The notes under the pieces were generated by a model. It saw only the letters and a list, made by a program, of their open reading frames with translations. It was not told the DNA's origin and made no database searches. This document shows, piece after piece, positions 1-8,375 of a DNA stretch of 64,000 bases. Source of the stretch: Ereboglobus luteus. Its GTDB lineage: Bacteria; Verrucomicrobiota; Verrucomicrobiia; Opitutales; Opitutaceae. The first letter of the stretch is position 1, and every line of letters begins with the position of its first letter. The position numbers and the translations under genes were made by a program. The stretch is from the NCBI RefSeq assembly GCF_003096195.1, contig NZ_CP023004.1:1158501-1222500 (forward strand), written 5' to 3'.

Positions 1-1
1 C

Positions 2-1009
2 GGCTACGCGCCCTCGTTCTCGCTTTCCGTGATCGCGCAAGTGGCCGTGCAATTTTCGCACGCGCAGCAACTCGGCATGTTCGCGCTCGTGTTCACCGGC
101 TTCGCGGTGCTCGCGGGCATGTTTCCGTTTCACACCTGGGCGCCCACCGGCCACGTCGCCGCGCCCACGGCGGCGTCGATGCTGCTCGCCGGCGTCGTCA
201 TGAAACTGGGAGCCTACGGATGCCTGCGCGTGGCCATCCCGCTCTTCACGGAAGGCTACGCCGCGTTCGCGCCCGTCATCGGATGGCTCGCGGTGATCGG
301 CATTGTTTACGCCGGATTGGTCGCGCTTGTGCAGGAGGATTTTAAATTTGTCATCGGTTACTCGTCGGTCAGCCACATGGGTTTCGTGCTGCTCGGCCTC
401 GCCGCCGGAAACCTCGCCTCGCTCGGAGGCGCGGTGCTGCAAATGTTCTCGCACGGCATCATCGCGGGACTGCTCTTCGCCGTCGTCGGACGCATGGTTT
501 ACGAGCGCACGCACACGCGCAACCTCGCCGACCTCACCGCGATGCCGTTGCACAAATTGATGCCCTTCGCCGCGGTCGTCTTTGTGCTCGCCGGACTCGC
601 CTCGATGGGCATGCCCGGCTTCAGCGGGTTCCCCGCCGAGCTCAGCATCCTCGTCGGCGCGTGGAAAACCTCGCACATCTGGACGCTCGTCGCCGCGTGC
701 GGCGTGCTCATCGCCGGCGCGTTCACGCTGAAAGTCGTGCACGTTTCGTTCTTCGGAAAAGCGAATGTTTTTGAAGGGAGTCAGGATAAGGCGCGCGCCG
801 CGATTTCCGCCATTCCGCATTCCGAAATCCGCATTCCGCATTCATCACTCCCACCAATAACGTGGCCCGAAAAAATCGGCGCGCTCATCCTCGTCGCCTC
901 GATGATCATCATCGGCGTCAAACCCGGACTGCTTTTGAACTGGATAAATCCCGCACTCGAATCGCCTGCCTTCCAAGCCGCGATGAACGCACTGAAAGGA
1001 GGCCTGTAA
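2..1009 (+). CDS. nuoM: NADH-quinone oxidoreductase subunit M, C-terminal part
   Basis: Membrane proton-pumping subunit of respiratory complex I. The frame is open from the window edge, so the 5' third is missing; about 335 of a usual ~500 residues are visible. The antiporter-family core is clear: a helix with 'HTWAPTGHVAAPTAAS', then 'GVVMKLGAYG' carrying the conserved membrane lysine, then 'GYSSVSHMGFVLLGLAAGN'. Hydrophobic helices continue to the C-terminus. The gene ends 1 bp before nuoN and its 3' end carries a strong AAAGGAGG ribosome-binding site for nuoN, so the two are co-transcribed. Odd feature: the hydrophilic loop before the last helix contains a stretch encoded by 7-bp tandem repeats (811-845). 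Confidence 0.95.
   Translation, partial: GYAPSFSLSVIAQVAVQFSHAQQLGMFALVFTGFAVLAGMFPFHTWAPTGHVAAPTAASMLLAGVVMKLGAYGCLRVAIPLFTEGYAAFAPVIGWLAVIGIVYAGLVALVQEDFKFVIGYSSVSHMGFVLLGLAAGNLASLGGAVLQMFSHGIIAGLLFAVVGRMVYERTHTRNLADLTAMPLHKLMPFAAVVFVLAGLASMGMPGFSGFPAELSILVGAWKTSHIWTLVAACGVLIAGAFTLKVVHVSFFGKANVFEGSQDKARAAISAIPHSEIRIPHSSLPPITWPEKIGALILVASMIIIGVKPGLLLNWINPALESPAFQAAMNALKGGL
811..845 (+). repeat. 7-bp tandem repeat inside nuoM
   Basis: Five heptamer units, four close to CATTCCG (811-817, 818-824, 832-838, 839-845) and one variant AAATCCG. They are in frame and encode 'IPHSEIRIPHS' in a loop before the last membrane helix. The same unit occurs in nuoN and, on the other strand, before the WD40 gene. 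Confidence 0.9.
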
Positions 1010-1010
1010 T

Positions 1011-2537
1011 ATGAACGCGACGATCAACTACGCCGAACTCGTTTACGCCCTGCGCCCCGAAATCGCGCTCACGCTCGGGCTGCTGCTGGCGCTTGGCTAC
1101 GACATGGCCTTCGGGCGCCGCATGTCCGATTGCGCGCGACGCGGCGTCGCCGTGCTCATCGGAATCGTGACGCTCGCCTCCGCCGTTTTCCAAACGCTCC
1201 ACACAAACGTGCCGCCCGTCGGCCACGCGGCGTATTGGTTTCACGGCGCGTTTGTTTACGACACGCTCGCGCACGGCGTGCGGCTGGGCGTCTTCGGCCT
1301 GTCCGCGCTCACGCTGCTGCTCATCGCCGGTTCCATTCCGCATTCCGCGCTTCGCACTCCGCATTTCAAACACCCCGCCGAATACGTTGCCATCCAGCTC
1401 CTCGCCACGATGGGCTTCTCGCTCATGGCGGTGTCGAACAACCTGCTCATCGCGTTTCTCGGCTTCGAACTCGCGAGCCTCTCGCTCTACGTGATGGCCG
1501 GCTTCGACAAAACCAGCCGCGCCTCCGCCGAGGCCAGCCTCAAGTATTTCCTCTTCGGCGGCATGGCGGCGGCGTTCATGCTCTTCGGCTTCTCGCTCAT
1601 TTACGGAATGACCGGCACGATCGTGCTGCCCGAAATCGCGCGCTCGCTCGCCGTGCAAGGCCCGAGCCCGCTGCTCCTCGTCGCGCTCGTGATGGTGCTC
1701 GTCGGCTTCGGTTACAAGGCCGCCGCCGCGCCCTTCCACCAATGGGCGCCCGACGTCTATCAAGGCGCGCCCGCGCCGGCCGCCGCGCTCATCGCCTCCG
1801 CGTCGAAGCTGGCGGGCTTCGCGTTTTTCGCGCGCCTGCTCTTCAGCGGACTCGGAACCGTGTCGGGCGACGCGATCAATTTCGGCGGCCCCGCCGGATG
1901 GATAATGGTGGTCATAATCATATCCGCCGCCTCGATGCTCCTCGGCAACATCGCCGCGCTCGCGCAGACAAACGCGCGCCGCCTGATCGCGTATTCGGCG
2001 ATCGCGCACGCCGGCATCATGCTCCTCGGCGTGATCGCGGTGCGCGCCGAAGGCGCGGGCCCGCTGTTTTATTACGCGCTCACCTACGGCATCGCGACCA
2101 TCGGCGTGTTTAGCGTGTTCGCCGCGATCGAACGCACGGCGCCCTGCCAGCGCATAAGCGACCTCGCCGGCCTGTGGAAACGCAGCCCGTTCCTGGCGCT
2201 CGTGCTCTTTGTCTGCGTGCTCTCGCTCGCCGGCATCCCGCCGCTCGCGGGCTTCTTTGGAAAATTTTATCTCTTCGCCGCCGCGCTCTATTTGAACGGC
2301 CTGATGTCCCCCGCCGGCTGGCTGGCCTTCCTCGCCATCGCCATGAGCGCCGTCGGACTCTACTATTATCTCATCATCCTGAAAGCCGCGCTCGTGACAA
2401 ACGCCACCGCCGGCGCTTCCGCCGCAACAGAAAAGATTCGCGTCCCGCTGAGCACAGTTATCGCCCTCGCCACCTCTGCCGCCCTGACAATCGCCCTCGG
2501 CATCTGGCCGGACGTGGTGCTGGGATTGTTCAAGTAA
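1011..2537 (+). CDS. nuoN: NADH-quinone oxidoreductase subunit N
   Basis: Complex I membrane subunit of 508 residues, normal length for NuoN. It is highly hydrophobic, with about 14 predicted helices. Family marks include 'FLGFELASLSLYVMAGF', the conserved 'LKYFLFGGMAAAFMLFG', 'GFGYKAAAAPFHQWAPDVYQ' with its membrane lysine, and 'LSLAGIPPLAGFFGKFYLF' near the C-terminus. The ATG at 1011 lies 1 bp after the nuoM stop and 6 bp or so after AAAGGAGGCC, which fixes the start. It is the last gene of the operon; a hairpin terminator follows at 2558. Odd feature: residues about 108-120 are encoded by a 7-bp repeat array (1334-1368) in a non-membrane loop. Confidence 0.97.
   Translation: MNATINYAELVYALRPEIALTLGLLLALGYDMAFGRRMSDCARRGVAVLIGIVTLASAVFQTLHTNVPPVGHAAYWFHGAFVYDTLAHGVRLGVFGLSALTLLLIAGSIPHSALRTPHFKHPAEYVAIQLLATMGFSLMAVSNNLLIAFLGFELASLSLYVMAGFDKTSRASAEASLKYFLFGGMAAAFMLFGFSLIYGMTGTIVLPEIARSLAVQGPSPLLLVALVMVLVGFGYKAAAAPFHQWAPDVYQGAPAPAAALIASASKLAGFAFFARLLFSGLGTVSGDAINFGGPAGWIMVVIIISAASMLLGNIAALAQTNARRLIAYSAIAHAGIMLLGVIAVRAEGAGPLFYYALTYGIATIGVFSVFAAIERTAPCQRISDLAGLWKRSPFLALVLFVCVLSLAGIPPLAGFFGKFYLFAAALYLNGLMSPAGWLAFLAIAMSAVGLYYYLIILKAALVTNATAGASAATEKIRVPLSTVIALATSAALTIALGIWPDVVLGLFK
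1334..1368 (+). repeat. 7-bp tandem repeat inside nuoN
   Basis: Five heptamer units: CATTCCG, CATTCCG, CGCTTCG, CACTCCG, CATTTCA. The array is in frame and encodes 'IPHSALRTPHF' in a loop between membrane helices. It has the same consensus as the array in nuoM. Confidence 0.85.
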
Positions 2538-2557
2538 GGCATTCCCAATGATAAAAA

Positions 2558-2591
2558 TAAAAAGCGCGGCACCACACAGCCGCGCTTTTTT
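2558..2591 (+). terminator. Rho-independent terminator after nuoN
   Basis: Perfect stem AAAAGCGCGGC / GCCGCGCTTTT with an 8-base loop, followed by a T-run, 20 bp downstream of the nuoN stop. It ends the nuo operon. Confidence 0.9.
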
Positions 2592-2747
2592 GCGGCCGGC
2601 CGGGTGCGATGCAACGTGACACCCCGAAATCATGCATGCGATCAGGAGCGGTGTTTTCCCCAATTCCCAAAACTTGATTGCGTCGATTTGTGATTTGCCC
2701 GGCGGCGCGAGGCTGGTTTTCTAACGGGAGTATTTTTTCCGAACTCA

Positions 2748-3371
2748 ATGATCTCAACCCTTGACGGCCAACACGGCGCGCCAGCCGAAAAGAAACCCAA
2801 CGACCGGGCGCTGGTTCTGCTTGCCCGCGTGGCGGGGTGCGAACCGCTCATTTGGCGGCGCCTGACCGTGCGTGAATCGATGTGGCTGCACCAGTTGCAC
2901 GATGCCATCCAGATCGCGTTCGACTGGTTCGACTACCAAACGCATGAGTTTGCCATTGGAAACACGCGTTATGGAAACCCGTTCAAGCGTGACAATATCG
3001 TCATTGAGGATGACCGCGATGTGACGCTTGCGGACGTCGGCCTGGCAACGGCGGGGATGGCGCTTTACCGCTATCATTTCGGCGAGGGATGGACGGTGGA
3101 GTTGCAGGTTGAGAAGACGGAACCCTGCAAAAAGAATTTCTCCCCTCCGACGTGCGTCGCGGGCGAGCGCGCGGGTCCGCCGGAGGATTGCGGCGGTGTG
3201 GAGGCTTACAACGACATGCTCGCGTGCATCAAGGAACCGCACACCGAGATCGGCCAGGAGTGGATCGAATGGCTCGGCCCCGAATACGACGCCGAAAGAT
3301 TCGACATCAACGCGATCAACAAGGCGCTAAAGGAACGCGCCAAGCATGAGGGCAAAAAGGACGGGGAATAG
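2748..3371 (+). CDS. Plasmid pRiA4b ORF-3-like family protein
   Basis: 207-residue soluble protein of the pRiA4b ORF-3-like family (PF07929), whose biochemical role is unknown. The family pattern is clear: 'IWRRLTV' near residue 38, 'LHQLHDAIQIAFDWFDYQTHEF', the central 'YRYHFGEGWTVELQVEK', and the diagnostic 'CVAGERAGPPEDCGGVEAY' followed by 'EWLGPEYDAERFDINAINKAL'. These proteins are often found near mobile elements, but no transposase is visible here. It stands alone on the + strand after the nuo terminator; the 3' neighbour is convergent. The ATG at 2748 gives the full family N-terminus. Confidence 0.88.
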   Translation: MISTLDGQHGAPAEKKPNDRALVLLARVAGCEPLIWRRLTVRESMWLHQLHDAIQIAFDWFDYQTHEFAIGNTRYGNPFKRDNIVIEDDRDVTLADVGLATAGMALYRYHFGEGWTVELQVEKTEPCKKNFSPPTCVAGERAGPPEDCGGVEAYNDMLACIKEPHTEIGQEWIEWLGPEYDAERFDINAINKALKERAKHEGKKDGE

Positions 3372-3395
3372 GGCGTCGCCGGGGCGAACGCGGGT

Positions 3396-3620
3396 TTACT
3401 TGAACAACCGCCTGGCAGTCTTGGAAATTTTCTCGGTGGTGTCCGCAGCTTTGTTCACGGTGCTGTCGGCGGCGTTGATGCCGTCGGCAACCCGGTCGGT
3501 TTCCTTTTGTCCACGCTGCGCGGTCTGACCCGCCGGGGTTGAGCAGCCCGCAAATGCGAAAACGGCGCCCGCGAGCGCGAATGTGGAAATAATAATACGA
3601 ACGAGGTTGCGTGTGGTCAT
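3396..3620 (-). CDS. Small entericidin-like lipoprotein
   Basis: 74-residue predicted lipoprotein. A signal peptide (residues 1-24) ends in the lipobox 'FAFAGCS' with the lipidated cysteine at about residue 26. The mature part is short, polar, Ala/Thr/Asp-rich and helical ('DRVADGINAADSTVNKAADT'). It recalls entericidin-type small lipoproteins in size and composition, but I cannot assign a function. Upstream DNA (3621-3866) is AT-rich and shared divergently with the FMN reductase gene. Confidence 0.7.
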   Translation of the reverse strand: MTTRNLVRIIISTFALAGAVFAFAGCSTPAGQTAQRGQKETDRVADGINAADSTVNKAADTTEKISKTARRLFK

Positions 3621-3866
3621 TGTATATTACAGTTAATGTTATTGTGAAAATCAGGTGAATTTTTGCGCGATGAGATTGATCGCATGAATGCTGCCTTTCG
3701 GCGCGCCAAAAAGTAAATCCCCTTGTCATTACAAATGTTGGGAAATTTTGTAATCTCCGCCCGCGCAATCCAACCCGGCGATTAGTATCGCGCCGCCAGT
3801 CCGGACATCGGGCATTATCTTCGTGCCGAAATTGATTATCACGATTTTCTGTGCAATATATACAGC

Positions 3867-4403
3867 ATGATCGAAATCATTAGTGGAACCAATCGCCCCG
3901 GCAGCAATAGTCGCAAAGTTGCCGCGCAAATTTTGGAAATTTATAAAAGACACAATGCAGCCGCGCGGATTTTTGACATCGCGGAGATTCCTGCGGAGAT
4001 TTTTTCGCCCGCCTCCTACACCGAAAAACCCGCCTCGTTTGCTCCGTTTTCACAACGCATCCTTGATGCGAAAGGCCTGCACATCATCACGCCGGAATAC
4101 AACGGCTCGTTTCCCGGCGTGCTGAAATACTTCATCGACATGCTGCAATTCCCCGAGAGCTTCGAGCACAAGCCCGTCGCGTTCACCGGCATCTCGGCGG
4201 GCATGTGGGGAGCGCTCCGCGCCGTCGAGCAACTGGAGCCGATTTTCGGCTATCGCGACGCGCATATTTTTCCCGCGCGCGTATTCATTCCGGGCATTTT
4301 TAACGAACTCGACGAATCCGGAAAAATCAAGTCCGCCGAACTCGTGCAACGACTCGAAAAACAGGCGGGTGGTTTCGTCGATTTTGTGAAACGCATCGGG
4401 TAG
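3867..4403 (+). CDS. NAD(P)H-dependent FMN reductase
   Basis: 178-residue flavodoxin-fold reductase (FMN_red, PF03358) expected to pass electrons from NAD(P)H through FMN to quinones, azo compounds or metals. The N-terminal phosphate-binding loop is 'SGTNRPGSNSRKVA' (residues 5-18), and the family motif 'TPEYNGSFPGVLKYFID' lies in the middle. Length is typical. The substrate cannot be predicted. The ATG is preceded by an AT-rich leader with no Shine-Dalgarno sequence. A palindromic repeat follows the gene, then the sirtuin gene on the same strand. Confidence 0.92.
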   Translation: MIEIISGTNRPGSNSRKVAAQILEIYKRHNAAARIFDIAEIPAEIFSPASYTEKPASFAPFSQRILDAKGLHIITPEYNGSFPGVLKYFIDMLQFPESFEHKPVAFTGISAGMWGALRAVEQLEPIFGYRDAHIFPARVFIPGIFNELDESGKIKSAELVQRLEKQAGGFVDFVKRIG

Positions 4404-4428
4404 ATTTTCCCGTTTCATCGCGCGTTTT

Positions 4429-4500
4429 GGCGCAGACTGCCAAGTCTGTCTTCAATAAAAATCGCGCGCTTTGCGGAAGCAGACTTGGCAGTCCGCGCCA
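4429..4500. repeat. Inverted repeat pair between FMN reductase and sirtuin genes
   Basis: Two arms, GGCGCAGACTGCCAAGTCTG (4429-4448) and CAGACTTGGCAGTCCGCGCC (4480-4499), are reverse complements with one mismatch, separated by about 31 bp. Each arm also has a small internal palindrome, GACTgccaAGTC in the left arm. It could form a large cruciform or hairpin and belongs to the REP-like elements seen elsewhere in the window. Confidence 0.85.
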
Positions 4501-4520
4501 CGCGCGGCCATTTTGGTCGC

Positions 4521-5216
4521 ATGAAGAAAACCCTTGTTGTCCTCACCGGCGCCGGCATGAGCGCGGAAAGCGGAATCCCGACGTTTCGCGACGCCGGCGG
4601 CTTGTGGGAGGGACATCGCGTCGAGGATGTCGCGACGCCCGAAGCATGGATGCGCAATCCCGCGCTCGTGCTTGATTTCTACAACCAGCGCCGCCGCAAA
4701 CTCGAACAGGTCGAGCCCAACGCGGGCCATATCGGACTCGCATCGCTGCAGGAGCATTTTGAAGTGCATATCATCACGCAAAATGTGGACGACCTGCACG
4801 AGCGCGCGGGTTCGAAAAGCGTGCTTCATTTGCATGGCTTGCTCACGCAGGCGCGCGGCACGCAGGCGGGTCCCGGCGAGCAAGGCAACACAATCATCGA
4901 CATCGGATATCGCGATATTGCGATCGGCGACAAATGCCCGCGAGGCTCCCAACTGCGTCCGCATATTGTGTGGTTCGGCGAGGATGTCCCAATGATCGGC
5001 CCCGCCATCGAACTCGCGGGACACGCCGATCTATTTGCAATCATAGGCACGTCGCTTGTCGTGTATCCGGCCGCGAGTCTCATCGACCATGTGCCGCCCG
5101 GAGCGCCGGTTTACCTGATTGATCCGGCAACAACATCGGGACGCCTGAACGTGCGTCACATCACAACCGGCGCCAGCGAAGGCGTGCGCCAGCTTATGAC
5201 GGAATTGGTATCGTAG
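4521..5216 (+). CDS. cobB: NAD-dependent protein deacylase (sirtuin, CobB-type)
   Basis: 231-residue sirtuin that removes acyl groups from lysines using NAD. Visible motifs: 'GAGMSAESGIPTFRD' (NAD binding, residues 10-24), 'TQNVDDLHERAG' (86-97), catalytic His105 in 'HLHG', and 'GTSLVVYPA'. Tyr54 and Arg57 form the Y-x-x-R signature of class III sirtuins (SIRT5/CobB), which favours succinyl or malonyl groups as well as acetyl. The zinc module is degenerate: only Cys139 remains of four cysteines, in 'GDKCPRGSQLRPHIVWFGE'. An upstream in-frame start exists, but it would translate part of a palindromic repeat, so I chose the ATG at 4521. The 3' end is 6 bp from a convergent gene. Confidence 0.93.
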   Translation: MKKTLVVLTGAGMSAESGIPTFRDAGGLWEGHRVEDVATPEAWMRNPALVLDFYNQRRRKLEQVEPNAGHIGLASLQEHFEVHIITQNVDDLHERAGSKSVLHLHGLLTQARGTQAGPGEQGNTIIDIGYRDIAIGDKCPRGSQLRPHIVWFGEDVPMIGPAIELAGHADLFAIIGTSLVVYPAASLIDHVPPGAPVYLIDPATTSGRLNVRHITTGASEGVRQLMTELVS

Positions 5217-5222
5217 CGCGCC

Positions 5223-8200
5223 TCACTGCAGTTCCAGGCTCGCGAGCGCGCCGGTGGCGGGTTTGCCGGAGAGTGTGACACGGGATTCCGCGACTCCTTT
5301 ATCAACAAGGAAGCTCCTCACCGATTCCGCGCGCGCGGCGGCCAGTTGGCTCAACTGATCGTCGTCGATCCGGATTGTTTCGATCAGTTGCGCCCGCATC
5401 GCCTCGGGTGTCGGCGGCGTTTCGGCGCGGGCTTGTTCCGCCGCGGGGATTTTTTTCCGGTAAAGGATTTCAACAAGGCGGGCTTCGATGGCGGGCGCGA
5501 GTTGCAATGCGTCGGTGGAACCGGCGGAGACTTGTCCACCGCTGTTTTCGTTCAGGTATTCCTGTTTCAGGTCGGCTGAAAAGCGGATGCTGCGAAGCGC
5601 GGCGCTGTCGGTGTCGGCATCGAAGCCGCCGGAGATTGCGAGGTGCAGCGCGGGGCGTTCGCCAAGCGCCTTGGCGAGCAGGGTGAGTTTCTTTTGGCTG
5701 GCTTCGTTCAACGTGTTCGCACCCGCGTGGAACTCGGCGCGGGAAAGGTCGAGCTCCGCGCCGCCGTCCGCCTTGCCGCCGATGCCGAGCACGGAGGTGA
5801 GCAGGGAGAAGGGCGCGGTGGCGGCCTTCATGATGATGTTGGCGAGCGCGTGACGGACGGCGCGGCCGTATTTGAATTCGGGGTCGTCGAGGCTGCCCTT
5901 GATTGGCACGTCGAGGATGATTTTTCCGTTGCGATCGCGCAGGAGCGACACGGCGAGGCCGACCGGCAGGCTGGTCGCTTCGGGGCTGCCGGTGTGCTCG
6001 CCAAACTCGAATTGGTCGAGCGTGATGACATTCGCGCTGTCGAGAAAACGCTTCGAAACTTTTGTGCTCACATCGACATTGAGCGTGCCGCCGGCGAGCG
6101 TGCGCCCGGCGTATTTTCCGGCGTAGGGACTGAGCGGCGCAAGCGCGGCGCTGTCGATCGCGAAACGCAGGTCGGAATAAACATCATTGCTGAGCGGGTT
6201 GACCTGGCCGGTGAGCGAAACGGGCGCGGCGCCGTTGATTTTTGCACGAACATCCACGTCGGCGTGGGCGATGTTTTCCGAGGAGAGCCCGGAAACCGCG
6301 CCGTTGATTTCATCAAGCGACATTTTGACAACGGGCGCGATTGACTGGTCGGAAAACGCGACGCGACCTCCGTTGAGCGTGACTTTGCCAATGGTGACGA
6401 GCAGGCGCGGCTCGCTTGCCGTGGATGCCGCCGGCGCCGCCGGCACGGGTGTTTGGTTTTCAGCGGACGGTGCGGGTTGCGGCGGCTCGCTTTGCTTGGC
6501 GAGGGCGGCGATGTTGAGCAGGCCGTCCGGCGAGATGTTTATTTGCGTGCTGGAGCCGTCGAGCGCGATTTCAGTGATCGCAATTTTTGCGGCGGGCTTT
6601 TCGGCGTAGACGATTTCGCGCACGGCAAGCGTCTTCCACGATTGAAGCGGGCCGCCGGAGGCGTCTTTTACCGCGAAGTCCGTGACACTCGTGCTGCCCG
6701 CGACGGCGAGGCCGCTTTCGGGATCAATGGTCGCGGCGGCCTTGACGGCGAGGCGGCCTTTCTCGATGCGCGCGTTGAGGAACTGGCTGACGTGGGCGTC
6801 GGCGAGCGTGAGGGGAAGGTTGCCCAGTTCGGCGGAAATTTTTCCGCGCATTGGCGAAAGGGCGAGTTCGCCGCCGGCGCGGAGTTCGCCTTCGTCGGCG
6901 ATGCGCATGGCGAGTTCGATCGCGAGGGGCGAGTCGAGTTTTGCGAGTGAGAAATTCTTGGCGCTCATCGTGTCGATGACGGCCTTGGTGAGCAACGGCG
7001 CGTCGAGCGTGGCGTCCTCGATGTTGATGGTGAAATCGCGCACGGCGACTTCGCCCACCGTTATATCGGGCGCGGGTGCGGGTGCCGCGGCGGGGGCGGG
7101 TGCGCTTGTGGCGAAGGCGGGCGAATCGGTGGCCGCGGGGGAGAAAAGCTCGGCGAGGTTGATTCCGCGCGCGTCGTGGCGCAGCGCGACGGCGCCGTTG
7201 TCGAACGCAATGCGCCCGATGCGCAGCACGGGCGCGGCGGGTCGCGCGGTGTGGATTTCGGCGGTGATTTCGGAGAGTGCGATCGCGCCGATGCCGACGG
7301 CGGGGACGGGTTTGCCGCGCTCGGAAATCTGGAGGTCGCGGAGCGCGATGTCGCTTTGGGCGGTTCGGATGGCGATGCCGTCCGCGTCGGCTGCGACTTC
7401 GTAGCGCAGGTTGATGTCGAGCTTGCCGTCGGTCACGTCGAAGCGAACGAGGTGCCCGTAAAAGGGCGTGTATTTTTTAATGGCGAGGTTTCCGACGCGG
7501 ATTTCGCCGCGCGAGGAAACCGGGGCGACGGCGAGGCTGCCGCGCCACGAAAGCGTTTCGCCGGACTCGGTGGTCGCGGAAAACTCGCCCGGCGCGAGGT
7601 CGGGGCGGCCGGTTTGGAAATCGCGCACGGTGAAATTGACCGGGCCGAGTTGCGTGGAGAAAGGTTGCGGCAGGGAAGCGTCGGAGTAGTCGATGCGCGC
7701 GTTGGTGACCGAGAGTTCGTTAATGTGGAGGGGCGCGGATTTTTTGTTTTCATCGGACGCAACCGGCTCGTCTTTTTCATCCGGAATCAGGTCGGCAAAG
7801 TTGGGTTTGCCATCGGGCAGGATCGCAATGCGACCGGCGAAACCGTCGAGCGCAATTTTGCGCAGACGCCATTCGCGAGAGATTAGCGTTCGCAAGTCGA
7901 GGCTTGCCTGAAGGCTGTCCCAACTGACGAGCGGATCGCGTCCGCTGGCGGTTATGGAAAGGCCCTCGACGGAGCAGGAGAGCGCGAGGGGATTGATGCG
8001 GACGCGCTCGATTTGCGCGACTCGCGTGACCCGGGGCGTGGAAAGATGCTTGGTGAGCTGCTCTTCGAGGATGTTTCTAGCGATGGGCGGCGCGATGAAA
8101 AAGCCGGCCAAAATGAGAACGATCACAACGATTGCAATGACGCGAACTATGCGCGCCCATCGCGGCCAGCGGCGGCGCGTGTTTTTGTCTGTGGTGCGTG

Positions 8201-8231
8201 GAGTTTTGTTACTGTTTGCCGGGGATGTCAT
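5223..8231 (-). CDS. DUF748 (AsmA-like) envelope protein
   Basis: 1002-residue protein with a cytoplasmic basic N-terminus, one membrane helix at about residues 28-50 ('IVRVIAIVVIVLILAGFFIA') and a large periplasmic part. Repeated short beta-rich stretches such as 'NPLALSCSVEGLSI' and 'LDINLRYEVAADADGIAIR' match the DUF748/AsmA-like superfamily, which spans the periplasm and is linked to lipid transport and envelope upkeep. An Ala/Pro-rich hinge lies at about 370-390 and another at about 580-610. The C-terminus ('LAAARAESVRSFLVDKGV') resembles the OmpA-like tail usual in this family. It faces the porin gene's terminator upstream and is convergent with the sirtuin gene downstream. The family assignment is firm; the cargo is unknown. 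Confidence 0.85.
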   Translation of the reverse strand: MTSPANSNKTPRTTDKNTRRRWPRWARIVRVIAIVVIVLILAGFFIAPPIARNILEEQLTKHLSTPRVTRVAQIERVRINPLALSCSVEGLSITASGRDPLVSWDSLQASLDLRTLISREWRLRKIALDGFAGRIAILPDGKPNFADLIPDEKDEPVASDENKKSAPLHINELSVTNARIDYSDASLPQPFSTQLGPVNFTVRDFQTGRPDLAPGEFSATTESGETLSWRGSLAVAPVSSRGEIRVGNLAIKKYTPFYGHLVRFDVTDGKLDINLRYEVAADADGIAIRTAQSDIALRDLQISERGKPVPAVGIGAIALSEITAEIHTARPAAPVLRIGRIAFDNGAVALRHDARGINLAELFSPAATDSPAFATSAPAPAAAPAPAPDITVGEVAVRDFTINIEDATLDAPLLTKAVIDTMSAKNFSLAKLDSPLAIELAMRIADEGELRAGGELALSPMRGKISAELGNLPLTLADAHVSQFLNARIEKGRLAVKAAATIDPESGLAVAGSTSVTDFAVKDASGGPLQSWKTLAVREIVYAEKPAAKIAITEIALDGSSTQINISPDGLLNIAALAKQSEPPQPAPSAENQTPVPAAPAASTASEPRLLVTIGKVTLNGGRVAFSDQSIAPVVKMSLDEINGAVSGLSSENIAHADVDVRAKINGAAPVSLTGQVNPLSNDVYSDLRFAIDSAALAPLSPYAGKYAGRTLAGGTLNVDVSTKVSKRFLDSANVITLDQFEFGEHTGSPEATSLPVGLAVSLLRDRNGKIILDVPIKGSLDDPEFKYGRAVRHALANIIMKAATAPFSLLTSVLGIGGKADGGAELDLSRAEFHAGANTLNEASQKKLTLLAKALGERPALHLAISGGFDADTDSAALRSIRFSADLKQEYLNENSGGQVSAGSTDALQLAPAIEARLVEILYRKKIPAAEQARAETPPTPEAMRAQLIETIRIDDDQLSQLAAARAESVRSFLVDKGVAESRVTLSGKPATGALASLELQ

Positions 8232-8300
8232 AATTGAATGTCACTTTAATCTTGTTGTGCGACTCGCGCAACTCTCGGGGAGTCAATATATCATAAAACA

Positions 8301-8332
8301 AAACCCCGATGGCATTTTCGCCACCGGGGTTT
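8301..8332 (-). terminator. Rho-independent terminator of the porin gene
   Basis: Stem AACCCCG...TGGC / GCCA...CGGGGTT with a 6-base loop and one mismatch. On the - strand it is followed by TTTTGTTTTA, and it lies 44 bp past the porin stop and before the DUF748 gene. Confidence 0.8.
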
Positions 8333-8375
8333 CGCTGCTTAAAGCTGAATAATATTAATCCGTTTCGGGATTATA

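Noticed and set aside
918-2663. Long open frame on the - strand opposite nuoN (581 codons)
   Set aside because: Composition is that of an antisense frame in GC-rich DNA (Arg/Glu/His-rich, no domain), and nuoN on the + strand is certain.
2748-3371. Insertion sequence, because pRiA4b ORF-3-like proteins can be linked to mobile elements
   Set aside because: No transposase, terminal inverted repeats or target duplication is visible around the gene.
3316-3768. 150-codon - strand frame overlapping the small lipoprotein gene
   Set aside because: The 74-codon frame has a textbook signal peptide and lipobox; the longer frame has neither.
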